Shown: piece after piece, positions 1-8,604 of the stretch
Layout of the letters: the number at the start of each line of letters is the position of its first letter
Position numbering within the stretch: the stretch's first letter is position 1
From: Deltaproteobacteria bacterium
GTDB taxonomy: Bacteria; Myxococcota_A; Polyangia; Polyangiales; Houyiibacteriaceae
Direction: 5' to 3'
Assembly: GCA_017644045.1 (NCBI GenBank)
Contig: JAEPMI010000006.1
Span: 405,314 to 469,313, forward strand
Length of the DNA stretch: 64,000 bases
Notes under the pieces: model-generated
The model's input: the letters and a program-made list of their open reading frames with translations, nothing else
Databases searched by the model: none
Told to the model about the DNA's origin: nothing
Made by a program: the position numbers and the translations under genes

Positions 1-655
1 GGAAGAAGAGCCCCGCGCCCAGCAGCCCCAAGAGCCCCGCGTTCCACGGCAGCAAGTCCTCATCACGGATGACGAAGGAGAGCGCGACCAGAAGCGCCGC
101 GAAAGAACCCGCGCCGATGTACGGGACCCGGCCGCGTGTCCACCCACGGAAGCGCGCCACGGTGTTTCCCACTCGCTCGAGAAGACGGTCGAGGACCCCG
201 GCGGTTGGACCCGGCTCCTGGTCGAGGACGGAGACCCCCACCCGGCGTCTCCTCGTGGCGAGCTCGCCGATGCCGAGCACCATGGCGACCGGCAGTGGCA
301 GCGCGACGATCAGCATCGGGAGAGCCACGGTCGCGACGAGGAAGAGGCCGGGGCCGGCGATCGCCGAGGTGAGGATCATCTCGGCGGGCCGTTGGTCCGC
401 CGGTGCGCCGAACACGAGGACCAGGACCGGCAGCAGAAACGTCAGCAGCGGGATGGGGAGAACGGTCGAGCCCCCGATGAGGAGGAAGACCCATCGCAAG
501 AAGCGGCCGGGTGCGTGCAGGCCCCGAGACACGCGCTCGACCGTCTTCGCTCCGCGGTGCACCGTGAGCGTCCGCTCGCAGAAAGGGCACTCCTGCACGT
601 GCCGCGGAAGCCGGAGGCGACAGTCGGGGCAGAGGCGCTCGAGACGAGTGCGCAC
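1..655 (-). CDS. Zinc-ribbon membrane protein, C-terminus cut by window edge
   Basis: The reading frame runs off the left edge after about 218 codons. The start is a GTG at 655; an in-frame TAG lies four codons upstream, so no longer N-terminus is possible. Residues 9-26 form a small treble-clef or zinc ribbon (CPDC, ten residues, then CPFC). A basic stretch follows, then at least three hydrophobic segments (about 54-83, 94-125 and 180-200). This suggests a cytoplasmic zinc-binding head on a multi-pass membrane protein. It is divergent from the gene at 760. The function is unknown. Confidence 0.7.
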   Translation of the reverse strand, partial: MRTRLERLCPDCRLRLPRHVQECPFCERTLTVHRGAKTVERVSRGLHAPGRFLRWVFLLIGGSTVLPIPLLTFLLPVLVLVFGAPADQRPAEMILTSAIAGPGLFLVATVALPMLIVALPLPVAMVLGIGELATRRRRVGVSVLDQEPGPTAGVLDRLLERVGNTVARFRGWTRGRVPYIGAGSFAALLVALSFVIRDEDLLPWNAGLLGLLGAGLFF

Positions 656-759
656 CTGCCGAGGCTACCCGATCCCCCGACTTCGTCGGCCGGAACGCGC
701 CACGCGACGGTTCGCTCTCGCGCCGTTGCGGAAAGGTCGTCGGTGGTACCCTCCCGGCC

Positions 760-1686
760 ATGCGGGCGTGGCTCATCGTGACCCTCTGGCTCGTCTCCGC
801 GCCGATGGTCTCGGCCCAGGAGGCGGCGAGCGACGAGGTCCGCGAACGCGCCCGCGCCGACTTCGACGAGGGTCGCACGGCGCTCGAAGCCGGCGACGTG
901 GCCAGCGCCATCCGAGCGCTCGAGCGTTCGCTCCAGCAGCTCCCCTACCTGCCCACCGCGTTCAACCTGGCGGTCGCCCATGCCGAGGACGACGACGCCG
1001 CGGACCCGACCCGCTCCGCCAACCTCGCGCACGCCATCCTCGCGGGCGAGTTCGGTCACCTGGACCGACGCGAGCGACGCGAGGTTCGCGCGCTCTTGGC
1101 GAAGGTGAGTCGAGAGGTCGGCCGGGTGACCATCCAGGTCAGCGGGGCGAGCGATCCCTGGCTCGAGCTCGACGACCTCACCCTGCCCGTCTCGGCCACC
1201 GAAGAGTCGACCATCTACGTCGCTCCCGGTCGCCACACCTTCGAGGTCGGCGCAGAGGGGACGCGTGCGCACCGAGTGGCCCTCCACCTCGCCGCCGGCG
1301 AACGGGAGGAGCTGCGGGTCGACCTCAGCGCGCCGCCGCGTGGCACGCTGCGCGTGCGCAGCCCCGAAGACGTCGATTGGGTCGAGATCCTCGGTGTCCG
1401 AGAGGGACCGAGCCCGCTCGAGGCCTCGGTGCCGGTCGGCGTCTACGAGGTCGGCCTCGTGAACGACCCGGGGACCCGCCGCAGCGTGAGCGTCGGCGCC
1501 GACCGAGTGCGCGAGGTCCTGCTGGAGCGTCCTCCGAAGCGTTGGCCACGAGTGGTCGGCGGGCTCGCCGCGGCCGTCCTCGCCGTGGGCGCCGCCCTCG
1601 CGATCGGCCTCGTCGTTCGGCGCGACGACGGAGGCCCGGAGGACGACCCCGTCTTCGGCACGATCGAAGCGCTTCGCGCCCGGTAG
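760..1686 (+). CDS. Exported PEGA/TPR-like protein with C-terminal membrane anchor
   Basis: 308 aa. Residues 1-20 are a signal peptide ending near VSAQ. Residues 28-100 are helical with a TPR-like pattern (FDEGRTALEAGDVASAI). Residues 120-250 hold beta-rich repeats resembling PEGA domains, which are carbohydrate- or surface-associated modules common in myxobacteria (for example GTLRVRSPEDVDWVEI). One transmembrane helix lies at about 262-285 with a short charged tail. It is convergent with the kinase that ends at 1691, only 4 bp away. PEGA proteins often sit beside Ser/Thr kinases in these genomes, which fits here, but no specific role can be given. Confidence 0.75.
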   Translation: MRAWLIVTLWLVSAPMVSAQEAASDEVRERARADFDEGRTALEAGDVASAIRALERSLQQLPYLPTAFNLAVAHAEDDDAADPTRSANLAHAILAGEFGHLDRRERREVRALLAKVSREVGRVTIQVSGASDPWLELDDLTLPVSATEESTIYVAPGRHTFEVGAEGTRAHRVALHLAAGEREELRVDLSAPPRGTLRVRSPEDVDWVEILGVREGPSPLEASVPVGVYEVGLVNDPGTRRSVSVGADRVREVLLERPPKRWPRVVGGLAAAVLAVGAALAIGLVVRRDDGGPEDDPVFGTIEALRAR

Positions 1687-1690
1687 GCAC

Positions 1691-2665
1691 TCAGTACTTC
1701 TCGGGAATCATCATCCCCGGCGTCGTCGCGTCACGCCGTGGTACCCGCGCGAGGAGCTCGATGTACTCGCTGGCGAGGAGCAGCTCGTCTTCGGCGTCCT
1801 CGCTGGCACGAGCGAGCACGAGCTCGAGCGTCTCGGCCACCTTTCGTGCGCTGGCCGGACGGCTCTCCGGCTCCTTCGCGAGCAGGCCGAAGAGCAGGCC
1901 CACGAGCTCCGGGGGCGCTCCCGGGCGCAGCTCCATGATGTCGGGCTGCGGCTCGTTGAGGATTCGCTGCGGCGCATCGTCGCCCGCATAGAGGCGCTCT
2001 CCGGTGAGGAGCTCGAAGAGCACCACGCCGAACGAGAAGAGGTCGGCGCGCTGGGTGGGCTCCTCGTAGCGGAGCACCTCCGGCGCCATGTAGCCGACCT
2101 TGCCCTTCAGGATCGCCTGCGTCGTCTTCGTGCTTCGTCCGAGACCCCGCGCGATGCCGAAGTCGGCGAGGCGCGCGATGCCGTCCAGGCCGACGAGCAC
2201 GTTCGCCGGCGAGAGATCGCGGTGGATCATCCCCAGGTGCCGCCCCTGCAGGTCGCGCGCTTCGTGAGCGGCGCGGAGACCGAGGGCGACATCGCGCATC
2301 ACCTCGAGTCCCACCTCCAGCGGGACCGACTCCCCGCGAGCGCGCGAGCGGCGAACGACCTCGACGAGCGAGAGCCCCTCCACGTACTCGAGGATCATGT
2401 ACGGCCCGTCCTCGTCCTCGCCGACGTCGAAGGTCCGGACCACGTTGGGGTGGTAGAGGTGCCCGGCCATCCGGGCCTCGTCCAGGAACGCGGCGCGCGC
2501 GGCCTCGTCCTCGCGGAGGAGCGGGAGCAGACGCTTCACCGCATAGCGACGCTCGAACGCGCCTTCCCGCCGGACGGCGAGGAGCACCGCGCCCATGCCG
2601 CCCTCGCCGAGGGATCGGATGGTCCGCAGGCCCGCCGGCGCACGCATGGTCTCCGTGTCGATCAT
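1691..2665 (-). CDS. Ser/Thr protein kinase (Hanks type), soluble
   Basis: 324 aa, almost entirely kinase domain. The glycine loop GEGGMG is at 20-25, the ATP-anchoring lysine is K44, the alpha-C glutamate is E63, the catalytic loop begins HRD at 148-150, DFG is at 168-170, and MAPE closes the activation segment. The catalytic loop reads HRDLSPANV, with Ser where most kinases have Lys, a variant also present in the kinase at 5157. No membrane segment or sensor domain is visible. The ATG at 2665 overlaps the TGA of the upstream lipoprotein gene (ATGA), so the two are probably translated together. A start 15 codons further upstream is open but would lie inside the lipoprotein gene. Confidence 0.92.
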   Translation of the reverse strand: MIDTETMRAPAGLRTIRSLGEGGMGAVLLAVRREGAFERRYAVKRLLPLLREDEAARAAFLDEARMAGHLYHPNVVRTFDVGEDEDGPYMILEYVEGLSLVEVVRRSRARGESVPLEVGLEVMRDVALGLRAAHEARDLQGRHLGMIHRDLSPANVLVGLDGIARLADFGIARGLGRSTKTTQAILKGKVGYMAPEVLRYEEPTQRADLFSFGVVLFELLTGERLYAGDDAPQRILNEPQPDIMELRPGAPPELVGLLFGLLAKEPESRPASARKVAETLELVLARASEDAEDELLLASEYIELLARVPRRDATTPGMMIPEKY

Positions 2666-3921
2666 GGACAGACGAGAGGGTCGCTGCTGACGGCGACCTC
2701 GTCGACCCACGCGGTGCCATCGGTGCCGGACTCGGGCACTCGGAAGAGACCGACGCGGGCGTGGGCGCTCCCACCGACGAAATCTCCGGCGGCGGGGTAC
2801 GGGCGTGTGAAGCGCTCACCCTCGTAGGCGACCGTGGTCTCACCTGCGGCGGTGTCCACCGAGAGCTCCACGCAGACCCATCGGCCGAGCGGAAAGGCGG
2901 TGGTGGGCGTGCTCCGATCGCCCCCGTCGCCGAGCGTGACGAGGGTCGACGCCTCGGGACCGACCTCGAGCTCGACTCCGGACGTCGGCTCCGCGCGGTA
3001 GCTGTCGCCGGTCGTGAGCCCGAGGAGCGAAGTGCTGACGCCATCCGGCGCTTCGACCCAGACGAACGCGCGAAGGTGCACGGACGCGCCTTCGGCGACC
3101 GGCTCCACCGGTGCGACGAAGTACGACTGGCTCGGGCTGGTGAAACGCACGAGCCGAAGTAGGCCCGAGCCACAGCTCGGCGGGCTGCCCGGCGCGAGGA
3201 CGCTGACGGAGCTGATGAGCTCGACTCGGCCCGACGGCGAGGTCTCGCAGGGCGGCGCGCCACAGCCCGCGGGCACCGAGCCGCCCTCGAAACCTTCGAC
3301 CCACCCGATCGGCGTCGGGCAGTCGATGGGAACCGGCGCCGCGTCGACCGTTCCGAGGTCCTCGATGCCGGCGTCGCTCGGCCCGAGATCGATGCCGGCG
3401 TCCTCGGGCATCCCCGCGTCCATTCGCTCACGGACGCAAGGTCCGATCGCCCGCGGCGAATCGGGGGCCGCGCCCGGGGTGACGCAGGCGTCCTCGCACT
3501 CGCCCCCGATGCAGGTCGTGCCCTGCTCGCAGGGGGTCTGGCGACAGCCCGCCGTGAAGCGGAGCACGACGTAGCGGGTCTGCCCCTCCACGAACGAGAG
3601 CTCGGCCCGCTGGACTCCGAGGCTCTCGCCGTCGGCGTCGTTCGCTTCGGCGACGACCAGGACCTTGCGGGTGGCATCGTCGCCGATGGGCACGATCGGC
3701 ACGCGGAAGGGCCACTCGTGGTCCTCGGTCGCCCCGATCTCCACGCTCCGCTGCGTCCGATCGCCGTTCTGGCTGACCACTTCGACCCCGAGGCGGGCCG
3801 CGTCGCCGGCCACCACGTCGTCGGCCTCCAGGATGACCACGACCTGGGTCACCGACCCCTGGCCATCGCACGCTCCCACCGCCAGGAGAAGGAGTGCGAG
3901 CCAACGCGGCGCGCGGATCAT
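2662..3921 (-). CDS. Predicted lipoprotein with C-terminal lectin-like domain
   Basis: 419 aa. The signal peptide ends in a lipobox, LAVGAC, with the lipidated Cys at 18. Residues 20-130 form a beta-rich domain. Residues 135-170 are Cys-rich (CRQTPCEQGTTCIGGEC). An Asp/Ala/Gly linker follows (DAGIDLGPSDAG). The C-terminal ~200 residues alternate beta strands in a way that resembles a concanavalin/LamG-like fold. The gene overlaps the kinase downstream by 4 bp. It is divergent from the gene at 3949 with 27 bp between starts, so both promoters must be in that gap or inside the genes. The function is unknown; a surface protein or a partner of the kinase is possible. Confidence 0.8.
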   Translation of the reverse strand: MIRAPRWLALLLLAVGACDGQGSVTQVVVILEADDVVAGDAARLGVEVVSQNGDRTQRSVEIGATEDHEWPFRVPIVPIGDDATRKVLVVAEANDADGESLGVQRAELSFVEGQTRYVVLRFTAGCRQTPCEQGTTCIGGECEDACVTPGAAPDSPRAIGPCVRERMDAGMPEDAGIDLGPSDAGIEDLGTVDAAPVPIDCPTPIGWVEGFEGGSVPAGCGAPPCETSPSGRVELISSVSVLAPGSPPSCGSGLLRLVRFTSPSQSYFVAPVEPVAEGASVHLRAFVWVEAPDGVSTSLLGLTTGDSYRAEPTSGVELEVGPEASTLVTLGDGGDRSTPTTAFPLGRWVCVELSVDTAAGETTVAYEGERFTRPYPAAGDFVGGSAHARVGLFRVPESGTDGTAWVDEVAVSSDPLVCP

Positions 3922-3948
3922 GAGAGCACGCTACCATGCGCACCGCTG

Positions 3949-5160
3949 ATGACCGAGAGCCCCGAGACCTCGCTGGACCGCTTCCCCGAACCCGGCCTGC
4001 GCACGAGCGCCGAGCTCGACCGCTGGCTGGCCGGCGAGGCGCTCGCCGCCCCGGACGAGCTGGAGCGCACGGACGCGGCCCTGCGCGTGGAGCAGATGGT
4101 GCTCCGGGCGCTCGCGGCGCTCGACACCTCCATCGACGAGGCGGTCCAGCACGCCCGGCAAGCGAGCCGCGCAGCCTATGCCGAAGGGCTTCCGGCCCAG
4201 GAGCTCCTGGCCTACTGGGCCCTGGCGCGGGTCCGCCGGGTGAGCGGAAACCCCTACGCCGCCGCGCGAATCGGAGGCGCCCTCTGTCGAGCGGCCCCCG
4301 AGGCGTGGTGGCCGCTGGTGGATTGGGAGCTCACCATCGCAGGGGGTGATACCTCGGAGCTCGAGCGCGCTCCTTCCGAGCCCGCCGCAACGTGGCTGCA
4401 GCTTTGCAGCGCCGCGGAATCGGCCAACGACGAGGCGTGGCGGACCGCGTTGGAGCGTTTCCGAGGCCTTCGACTTCCGCCGGTCCTCGCGCACGAGCGC
4501 GACGCGTTGGTGCGCGGCGTGATCGGAGAGGGGGTCGGCGAGCTCGACGCCCTCCGCCGGGTCTCCGGCGCGCTGCAGGAGACGGCAGCCCGCTCCGGCC
4601 AGACCCCCGCGATCTGGCGCCTCGCCCCCGGAGAGAAGCCACGGCTCGGGTGGTGCGTCGCGCCGAGCGAAGGCGAGTCCCTCCGCCTGATGGACGAGGG
4701 CGATCGGGTGCGCGCCCTCGGGGCCACCCTCTCGGAGGGCGGAGACGCGGGGGTCGAGCTCACCGATGCCTTCGAGAGGGTCTACGGGTTCGCCTTCGAC
4801 CCGTCGGTGCACGATGGCGTGTTCCGCGTCCTGCTCCATCGCGTGCGCGGCGCCCTCGAAGGGGTGGCCGAGATCGAGCGTGAAGGCGACCGGCTGACCT
4901 TGGCGGTCACCCAACCGCTCCGGCTCCCAGAGCCCCGGAGCGAGCCTCCCTTCGGTGACCGGATCCTACGCGTCATCGCAGCGAACCCCGGCAAGACGGC
5001 GCGGGAGCTCGCCGAGCGTTCGGGCACCACCGTCCGCGCGGTGCAGCGCGCGCTGCGGCTCTTGGTGGAGACGGGCGCGTGCAAGTCCGAGCGGGTCGGG
5101 CGCGCGGTGATCTACGCGGTGGAAGACACCACCTTCAGCGAGCCCACCCACTTCCGATGA
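3949..5160 (+). CDS. Cytoplasmic protein with C-terminal winged-helix domain
   Basis: 403 aa. The N-terminal ~330 residues are mostly helical and Glu/Ala-rich, with no recognised domain. The last ~65 residues form a clear winged helix: helix, turn, recognition helix (ARELAERSGTTVRAVQRALR) and a wing (CKSERVGRAVIYAVE), as in MarR/ArsR-type regulators. The ATG at 3949 was chosen because upstream in-frame codons lie antisense to the lipoprotein gene. The stop overlaps the ATG of the kinase at 5157 (ATGA). A plausible reading is a transcription regulator made together with its kinase; this is inference. Confidence 0.75.
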   Translation: MTESPETSLDRFPEPGLRTSAELDRWLAGEALAAPDELERTDAALRVEQMVLRALAALDTSIDEAVQHARQASRAAYAEGLPAQELLAYWALARVRRVSGNPYAAARIGGALCRAAPEAWWPLVDWELTIAGGDTSELERAPSEPAATWLQLCSAAESANDEAWRTALERFRGLRLPPVLAHERDALVRGVIGEGVGELDALRRVSGALQETAARSGQTPAIWRLAPGEKPRLGWCVAPSEGESLRLMDEGDRVRALGATLSEGGDAGVELTDAFERVYGFAFDPSVHDGVFRVLLHRVRGALEGVAEIEREGDRLTLAVTQPLRLPEPRSEPPFGDRILRVIAANPGKTARELAERSGTTVRAVQRALRLLVETGACKSERVGRAVIYAVEDTTFSEPTHFR

Positions 5161-6488
5161 GCGGCACGACCCCACGCAGACCGGCACCGCCGGCGGTGAA
5201 GGAGATCGCCCGTGGCGGCTCCGGCACCATCGAGCTCGCCTTCCGTGGGGCGCTGCGGGGGATCGGCTTCCAGCGGATGATCGCGATCAAGCGGCTCCGA
5301 CCCGACCGCCGTGACGAGGAAGAGGCGCGGCGCATGTTCCTCCAGGAGGCGCGCCTCACCGGCGAGCTCCGTCACCCGAACGTCGTCGGCGTGCTCGACC
5401 TCGGCGAGGACGATCAAGGTCCGTACCTCCTGATGGACTTCGTCCTCGGGCTCTCGCTCTACGAGCTCTCGACGGCCCTGGTCGATCGGGGGATCACCCT
5501 CCCCGTCCAGCTCGGGCTGCGCATCGGGGCCGCCATCGCGCGCGGGCTGCAGGCGGCGCACGAAGCGACCGACTCCAAGGGAGAGCCACTCGGCCTCACG
5601 CACCGGGACGTGTCGCCCAACAACGTGCTCGTGGGGTTCGACGGCGTCGTGCGGTTGGTCGACTTCGGGCTCGCGCGCGCGCTCGAGGACGCCCGCTCCG
5701 GCGAGCTCCTCCGTGGCACCAGCGGCTATCTCGCGCCGGAGCAGCTGCGCTTCGAGCCCATCGACGCGCGCGCGGATCTCTTCGCGTTGGGCGTGCTCTT
5801 GGTGGAGCTCGTCAGCGGAGAGCGGCTCTACGGCGACGAGGACGCGCGCGTCGCCGCCAAGCGCATCGTGAGCGAGCCGGTGCCGGACGTGCGCCGACTA
5901 CAACCCGAGCTCTCCGAGCCGGTGGCCGCGCTGCTCGAGACGCTGCTGGCCAAGGACCCGGCCGACCGACCGACCGGAGCCGCGGAGGTCTACCGTCAGC
6001 TCGAGATCGCCGTGCGGCGCCGAACGCTCCGGGAGGGCCCGCTCGATCTCCAAGGGTTCCTCGAGGGCCACTTCGAGGGGCTGATCCAGAACCGCCGCGA
6101 AGAGCTCGCGGGGCTCTGGACGGTGCACACGACAGGCGGCTTCGCCGTGAGTCGCGCGAAGCCTCCCTCGAGACGTGGCCGGTGGGCCGTGGCCGGCGCC
6201 GTGGCCTTCGCGCTCGGGGGCTTCACGGTAGCGCTCCTCGCCGACGACGACTCGCCGCCCTCGGCGCTCGCACCCGCCGACGCGGGCGCGTTCCCGCCGA
6301 TCGTTCCCTCCTCACCTCGCGACGCCGGCGCGCCGGACGCGGCCGTCCCCCTGGACTCGGGGGTCGTTCCGGTCGACGAGGACGCCGACGGGGGTGCGGT
6401 TCGGACCGGGGACGGCGACGACCCGCCGCGCACCCGACGGCGCCGACGGAGGCGCCAGGGTGGTGGCCGAATGCTCTGGGAGTGGTAG
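5157..6488 (+). CDS. Ser/Thr protein kinase, membrane anchored at C-terminus
   Basis: 443 aa. The kinase domain spans about residues 14-320: lysine K45 in MIAIKRL, catalytic loop HRDVSPNNV, DFG in LVDFGLAR, and LAPE. The glycine loop is ARGGSG, with Ala replacing the first Gly. The catalytic loop has Ser in place of Lys, as in the kinase at 1691. A transmembrane helix (about 350-370, GAVAFALGGFTVALLA) is followed by a short Asp/Pro-rich outer tail (DAG motifs) with no folded sensor domain. It is coupled by ATGA to the winged-helix gene upstream. Confidence 0.9.
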   Translation: MSGTTPRRPAPPAVKEIARGGSGTIELAFRGALRGIGFQRMIAIKRLRPDRRDEEEARRMFLQEARLTGELRHPNVVGVLDLGEDDQGPYLLMDFVLGLSLYELSTALVDRGITLPVQLGLRIGAAIARGLQAAHEATDSKGEPLGLTHRDVSPNNVLVGFDGVVRLVDFGLARALEDARSGELLRGTSGYLAPEQLRFEPIDARADLFALGVLLVELVSGERLYGDEDARVAAKRIVSEPVPDVRRLQPELSEPVAALLETLLAKDPADRPTGAAEVYRQLEIAVRRRTLREGPLDLQGFLEGHFEGLIQNRREELAGLWTVHTTGGFAVSRAKPPSRRGRWAVAGAVAFALGGFTVALLADDDSPPSALAPADAGAFPPIVPSSPRDAGAPDAAVPLDSGVVPVDEDADGGAVRTGDGDDPPRTRRRRRRRQGGGRMLWEW

Positions 6489-6500
6489 CGAGGACGGACG

Positions 6501-7364
6501 ATGCGCTGGCAAGACGGAAAGCGAAGCTCGAACGTGGAAGACCGCCGAGGCCGGGGGCGGCCCGGCGGCGGCGCGCTGCTGAAGCTCGGAGGCGGTGGCG
6601 GCCTGGTGGTGGTCGTCGTCGCGATCGTGATGGTGGCCATGGGCCAGGACCCGATGCAGTTGCTGGGTCTGCTCGGCGGCGGCGGCGGTGGTGACGGACC
6701 CGTGCAGTCGACGCCGGCGGAGGATCAGCAGGTCGAGTTCGTCCGGGTCGTGCTCGGCGACACCGAGACCACCTGGAACCAGCTCCTCCCGCAGCAGGGC
6801 GGTCGAGCCTACGAGGAGCCCACGCTGGTGCTCTTCCGAGACGCCGTGCAGTCGGCCTGCGGATACAACTCCGCGGCGGTCGGCCCCTTCTACTGCCCGC
6901 CGGACAAGCAGGTCTACATCGACCTCTCGTTCTTCGGCGACCTCGAGCGACGGCACGACGCGCCGGGCGACTTCGCCCAGGCCTACGTCATCGCGCACGA
7001 GGTGGGGCACCACTTGCAGAACCTGCTCGGCACCTCGACGCGCGTCCACCAGGCCCGCTCGAGGCTCTCCGAGGTGGAGGGCAACGCGCTGAGCATCCGC
7101 CAAGAGCTCCAGGCGGACTGCTACGCGGGCGTGTGGGCGCACTACGCGCAGCAGCGCGGGTTGCTCGAGCCGGGCGACATCGACGAGGGCCTTCGCGCGG
7201 CGGCAGCCATCGGCGACGACACGATCCAGCGCCGCGCCCAGGGACGCGTCACCCCAGAGACCTGGACCCACGGCTCGTCGGAGGAGCGCGTCCGCTGGTT
7301 CCGCACCGGCTTCCAGAACGGCACGATGCAGAGCTGCGACACCTTCCAGGGAACCGGGATCTAG
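6501..7364 (+). CDS. ypfJ: Neutral zinc metallopeptidase, YpfJ/PF04228 family
   Basis: 287 aa, close to the usual length of this family. A Gly-rich basic N-terminus leads into one transmembrane helix (about 33-48). The zinc-binding motif HEVGHH is at 166-171, with downstream glutamate candidates in ELQADCYAGVW. The C-terminus RTGFQNGTMQSCDTF matches the family. It is a predicted membrane-anchored protease with its catalytic domain outside the cytoplasmic membrane; physiological substrates are not known. A GAGGACGGA-type ribosome site precedes the ATG. It lies 12 bp after the kinase gene and may share its transcript. Confidence 0.93.
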   Translation: MRWQDGKRSSNVEDRRGRGRPGGGALLKLGGGGGLVVVVVAIVMVAMGQDPMQLLGLLGGGGGGDGPVQSTPAEDQQVEFVRVVLGDTETTWNQLLPQQGGRAYEEPTLVLFRDAVQSACGYNSAAVGPFYCPPDKQVYIDLSFFGDLERRHDAPGDFAQAYVIAHEVGHHLQNLLGTSTRVHQARSRLSEVEGNALSIRQELQADCYAGVWAHYAQQRGLLEPGDIDEGLRAAAAIGDDTIQRRAQGRVTPETWTHGSSEERVRWFRTGFQNGTMQSCDTFQGTGI

Positions 7365-7368
7365 ACCG

Positions 7369-8571
7369 CTACTCGCCCGGTTCGACGGGTGCCTCGGACT
7401 CCGCCTCGGGCTTGCGGCGGAACGGGTAGAAGAACTGGCCGAAGAAGGTCTTCGGCAGCGGCGACACGGTGCCGTAGTGCTTCGGCCAGTGGTCGCCGGG
7501 CAGGTGGTAGCTGCCGAAGAGCAGATCCCAGAGCGGGGTGTGGACGGCGTAGTTGGTGTCGATGGCGGGGTCGTCCTTCGCGTGGTGCCAGTGATGGAAC
7601 TGCGGCGTCACGATCAGGTACTTCAGCGGACCGAACTTCAGCCCGAAGTTGGCGTGCACGAAGACCGCTTGGAACGCGGCGATCGCGACGTAGAAGTTCA
7701 GCGCATCGAGCGACGGCCCGAGGAGGTAGAGGGGCACCATGACCAGCGAACGGTCCGCGATGGTCTGGAAGAGGTGCGTTCGGGAGCCCGCGAGCCAGTC
7801 CATGTGCTCGGTGCAGTGATGGACCGCGTGGAACTTCCAGAGGGCGGGCACCTCGTGGAAGATCCGGTGCACCCAGTACTGCACCAGGTCGGCGAGCAGA
7901 ATCAGGATCGGCACCTGCACCCAGAGCGGCTGCGACTGCATCCACGCCTGCAGCTGGTCGTTGGTCGCCCAGCCGAAGGCGAGGGGAGCGAAGCCGTTGC
8001 CCACGAGCAGGAAGAGCGCGATCAGGATGTGATTGAGGCCGAAGTAGAGCAGGTCCATCTGCCACTCCGGACGCAACACGACCTGCTCCGGATACTTCGG
8101 CAGGATCTTCTCGATGAAGATGAAGAGGATCGCGGATCCGAGCAGGTCGAGGAGCATCCAGTCGACGCCCGCGAAGACGGGCGTCCGCCGCACCGCGTTC
8201 GGCGCCTCGATGCCGTAGCCTCCGAGGACCCAGGCCAGCGCCACCGCCACCAGGCCGACGGCGGCCGTGCGGCGGCGCTTGCCGCGCGCGAAGGCGAAGA
8301 GCCCGAGGACCAGCGCGGTCCACATCGACGCCTTGAGGATCAGCCGAATGACCTCCGGGTCGTAGACCTCGCGGAGCTCCGGCGTGGTCAGGTACTCGGG
8401 GTAGCGGAAGCAGAGCACGCCGAAGAGGCTGCCGATGCCCAGCACGATGCTGACGGCGCCGCTGAGCCGCCCTTCGCCGAACCGAAAGGCGCGCGCGGAC
8501 ATGTCCGCGATCACCCGCGGTCCATAGCTGTAGCGTGAGGGCTCGGGAGGCGGGTCGGCGTCGGTGGCCAC
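7369..8571 (-). CDS. Sterol desaturase / fatty acid hydroxylase family membrane enzyme
   Basis: 400 aa with several hydrophobic segments (about 45-65, 85-105, 115-135, 155-175, 195-240). It carries the histidine clusters of the di-iron hydroxylase superfamily: HRIFH, HAVHHC and HHWHH, plus further His in EHMDW and SRTH. Members oxidise lipid or sterol chains in the membrane; the substrate cannot be told here. The start is GTG at 8571. It is convergent with the peptidase gene, 4 bp apart. Sterol-related enzymes are known in some myxobacteria, but a general lipid hydroxylase is equally possible. Confidence 0.88.
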   Translation of the reverse strand: MATDADPPPEPSRYSYGPRVIADMSARAFRFGEGRLSGAVSIVLGIGSLFGVLCFRYPEYLTTPELREVYDPEVIRLILKASMWTALVLGLFAFARGKRRRTAAVGLVAVALAWVLGGYGIEAPNAVRRTPVFAGVDWMLLDLLGSAILFIFIEKILPKYPEQVVLRPEWQMDLLYFGLNHILIALFLLVGNGFAPLAFGWATNDQLQAWMQSQPLWVQVPILILLADLVQYWVHRIFHEVPALWKFHAVHHCTEHMDWLAGSRTHLFQTIADRSLVMVPLYLLGPSLDALNFYVAIAAFQAVFVHANFGLKFGPLKYLIVTPQFHHWHHAKDDPAIDTNYAVHTPLWDLLFGSYHLPGDHWPKHYGTVSPLPKTFFGQFFYPFRRKPEAESEAPVEPGE

Positions 8572-8604
8572 GGAGCGAGGGTACCGGGCGCCGCGCCCAG
8601 GCGC

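Noticed and set aside
1700-3700. Long open frames antisense to kinases and lipoproteins (also at 10-12 kb, 22-28 kb and elsewhere)
   Set aside because: They are Arg/Pro/Ala-rich products of GC-rich DNA read in the wrong frame and lack domains; the overlapping genes have clear motifs.
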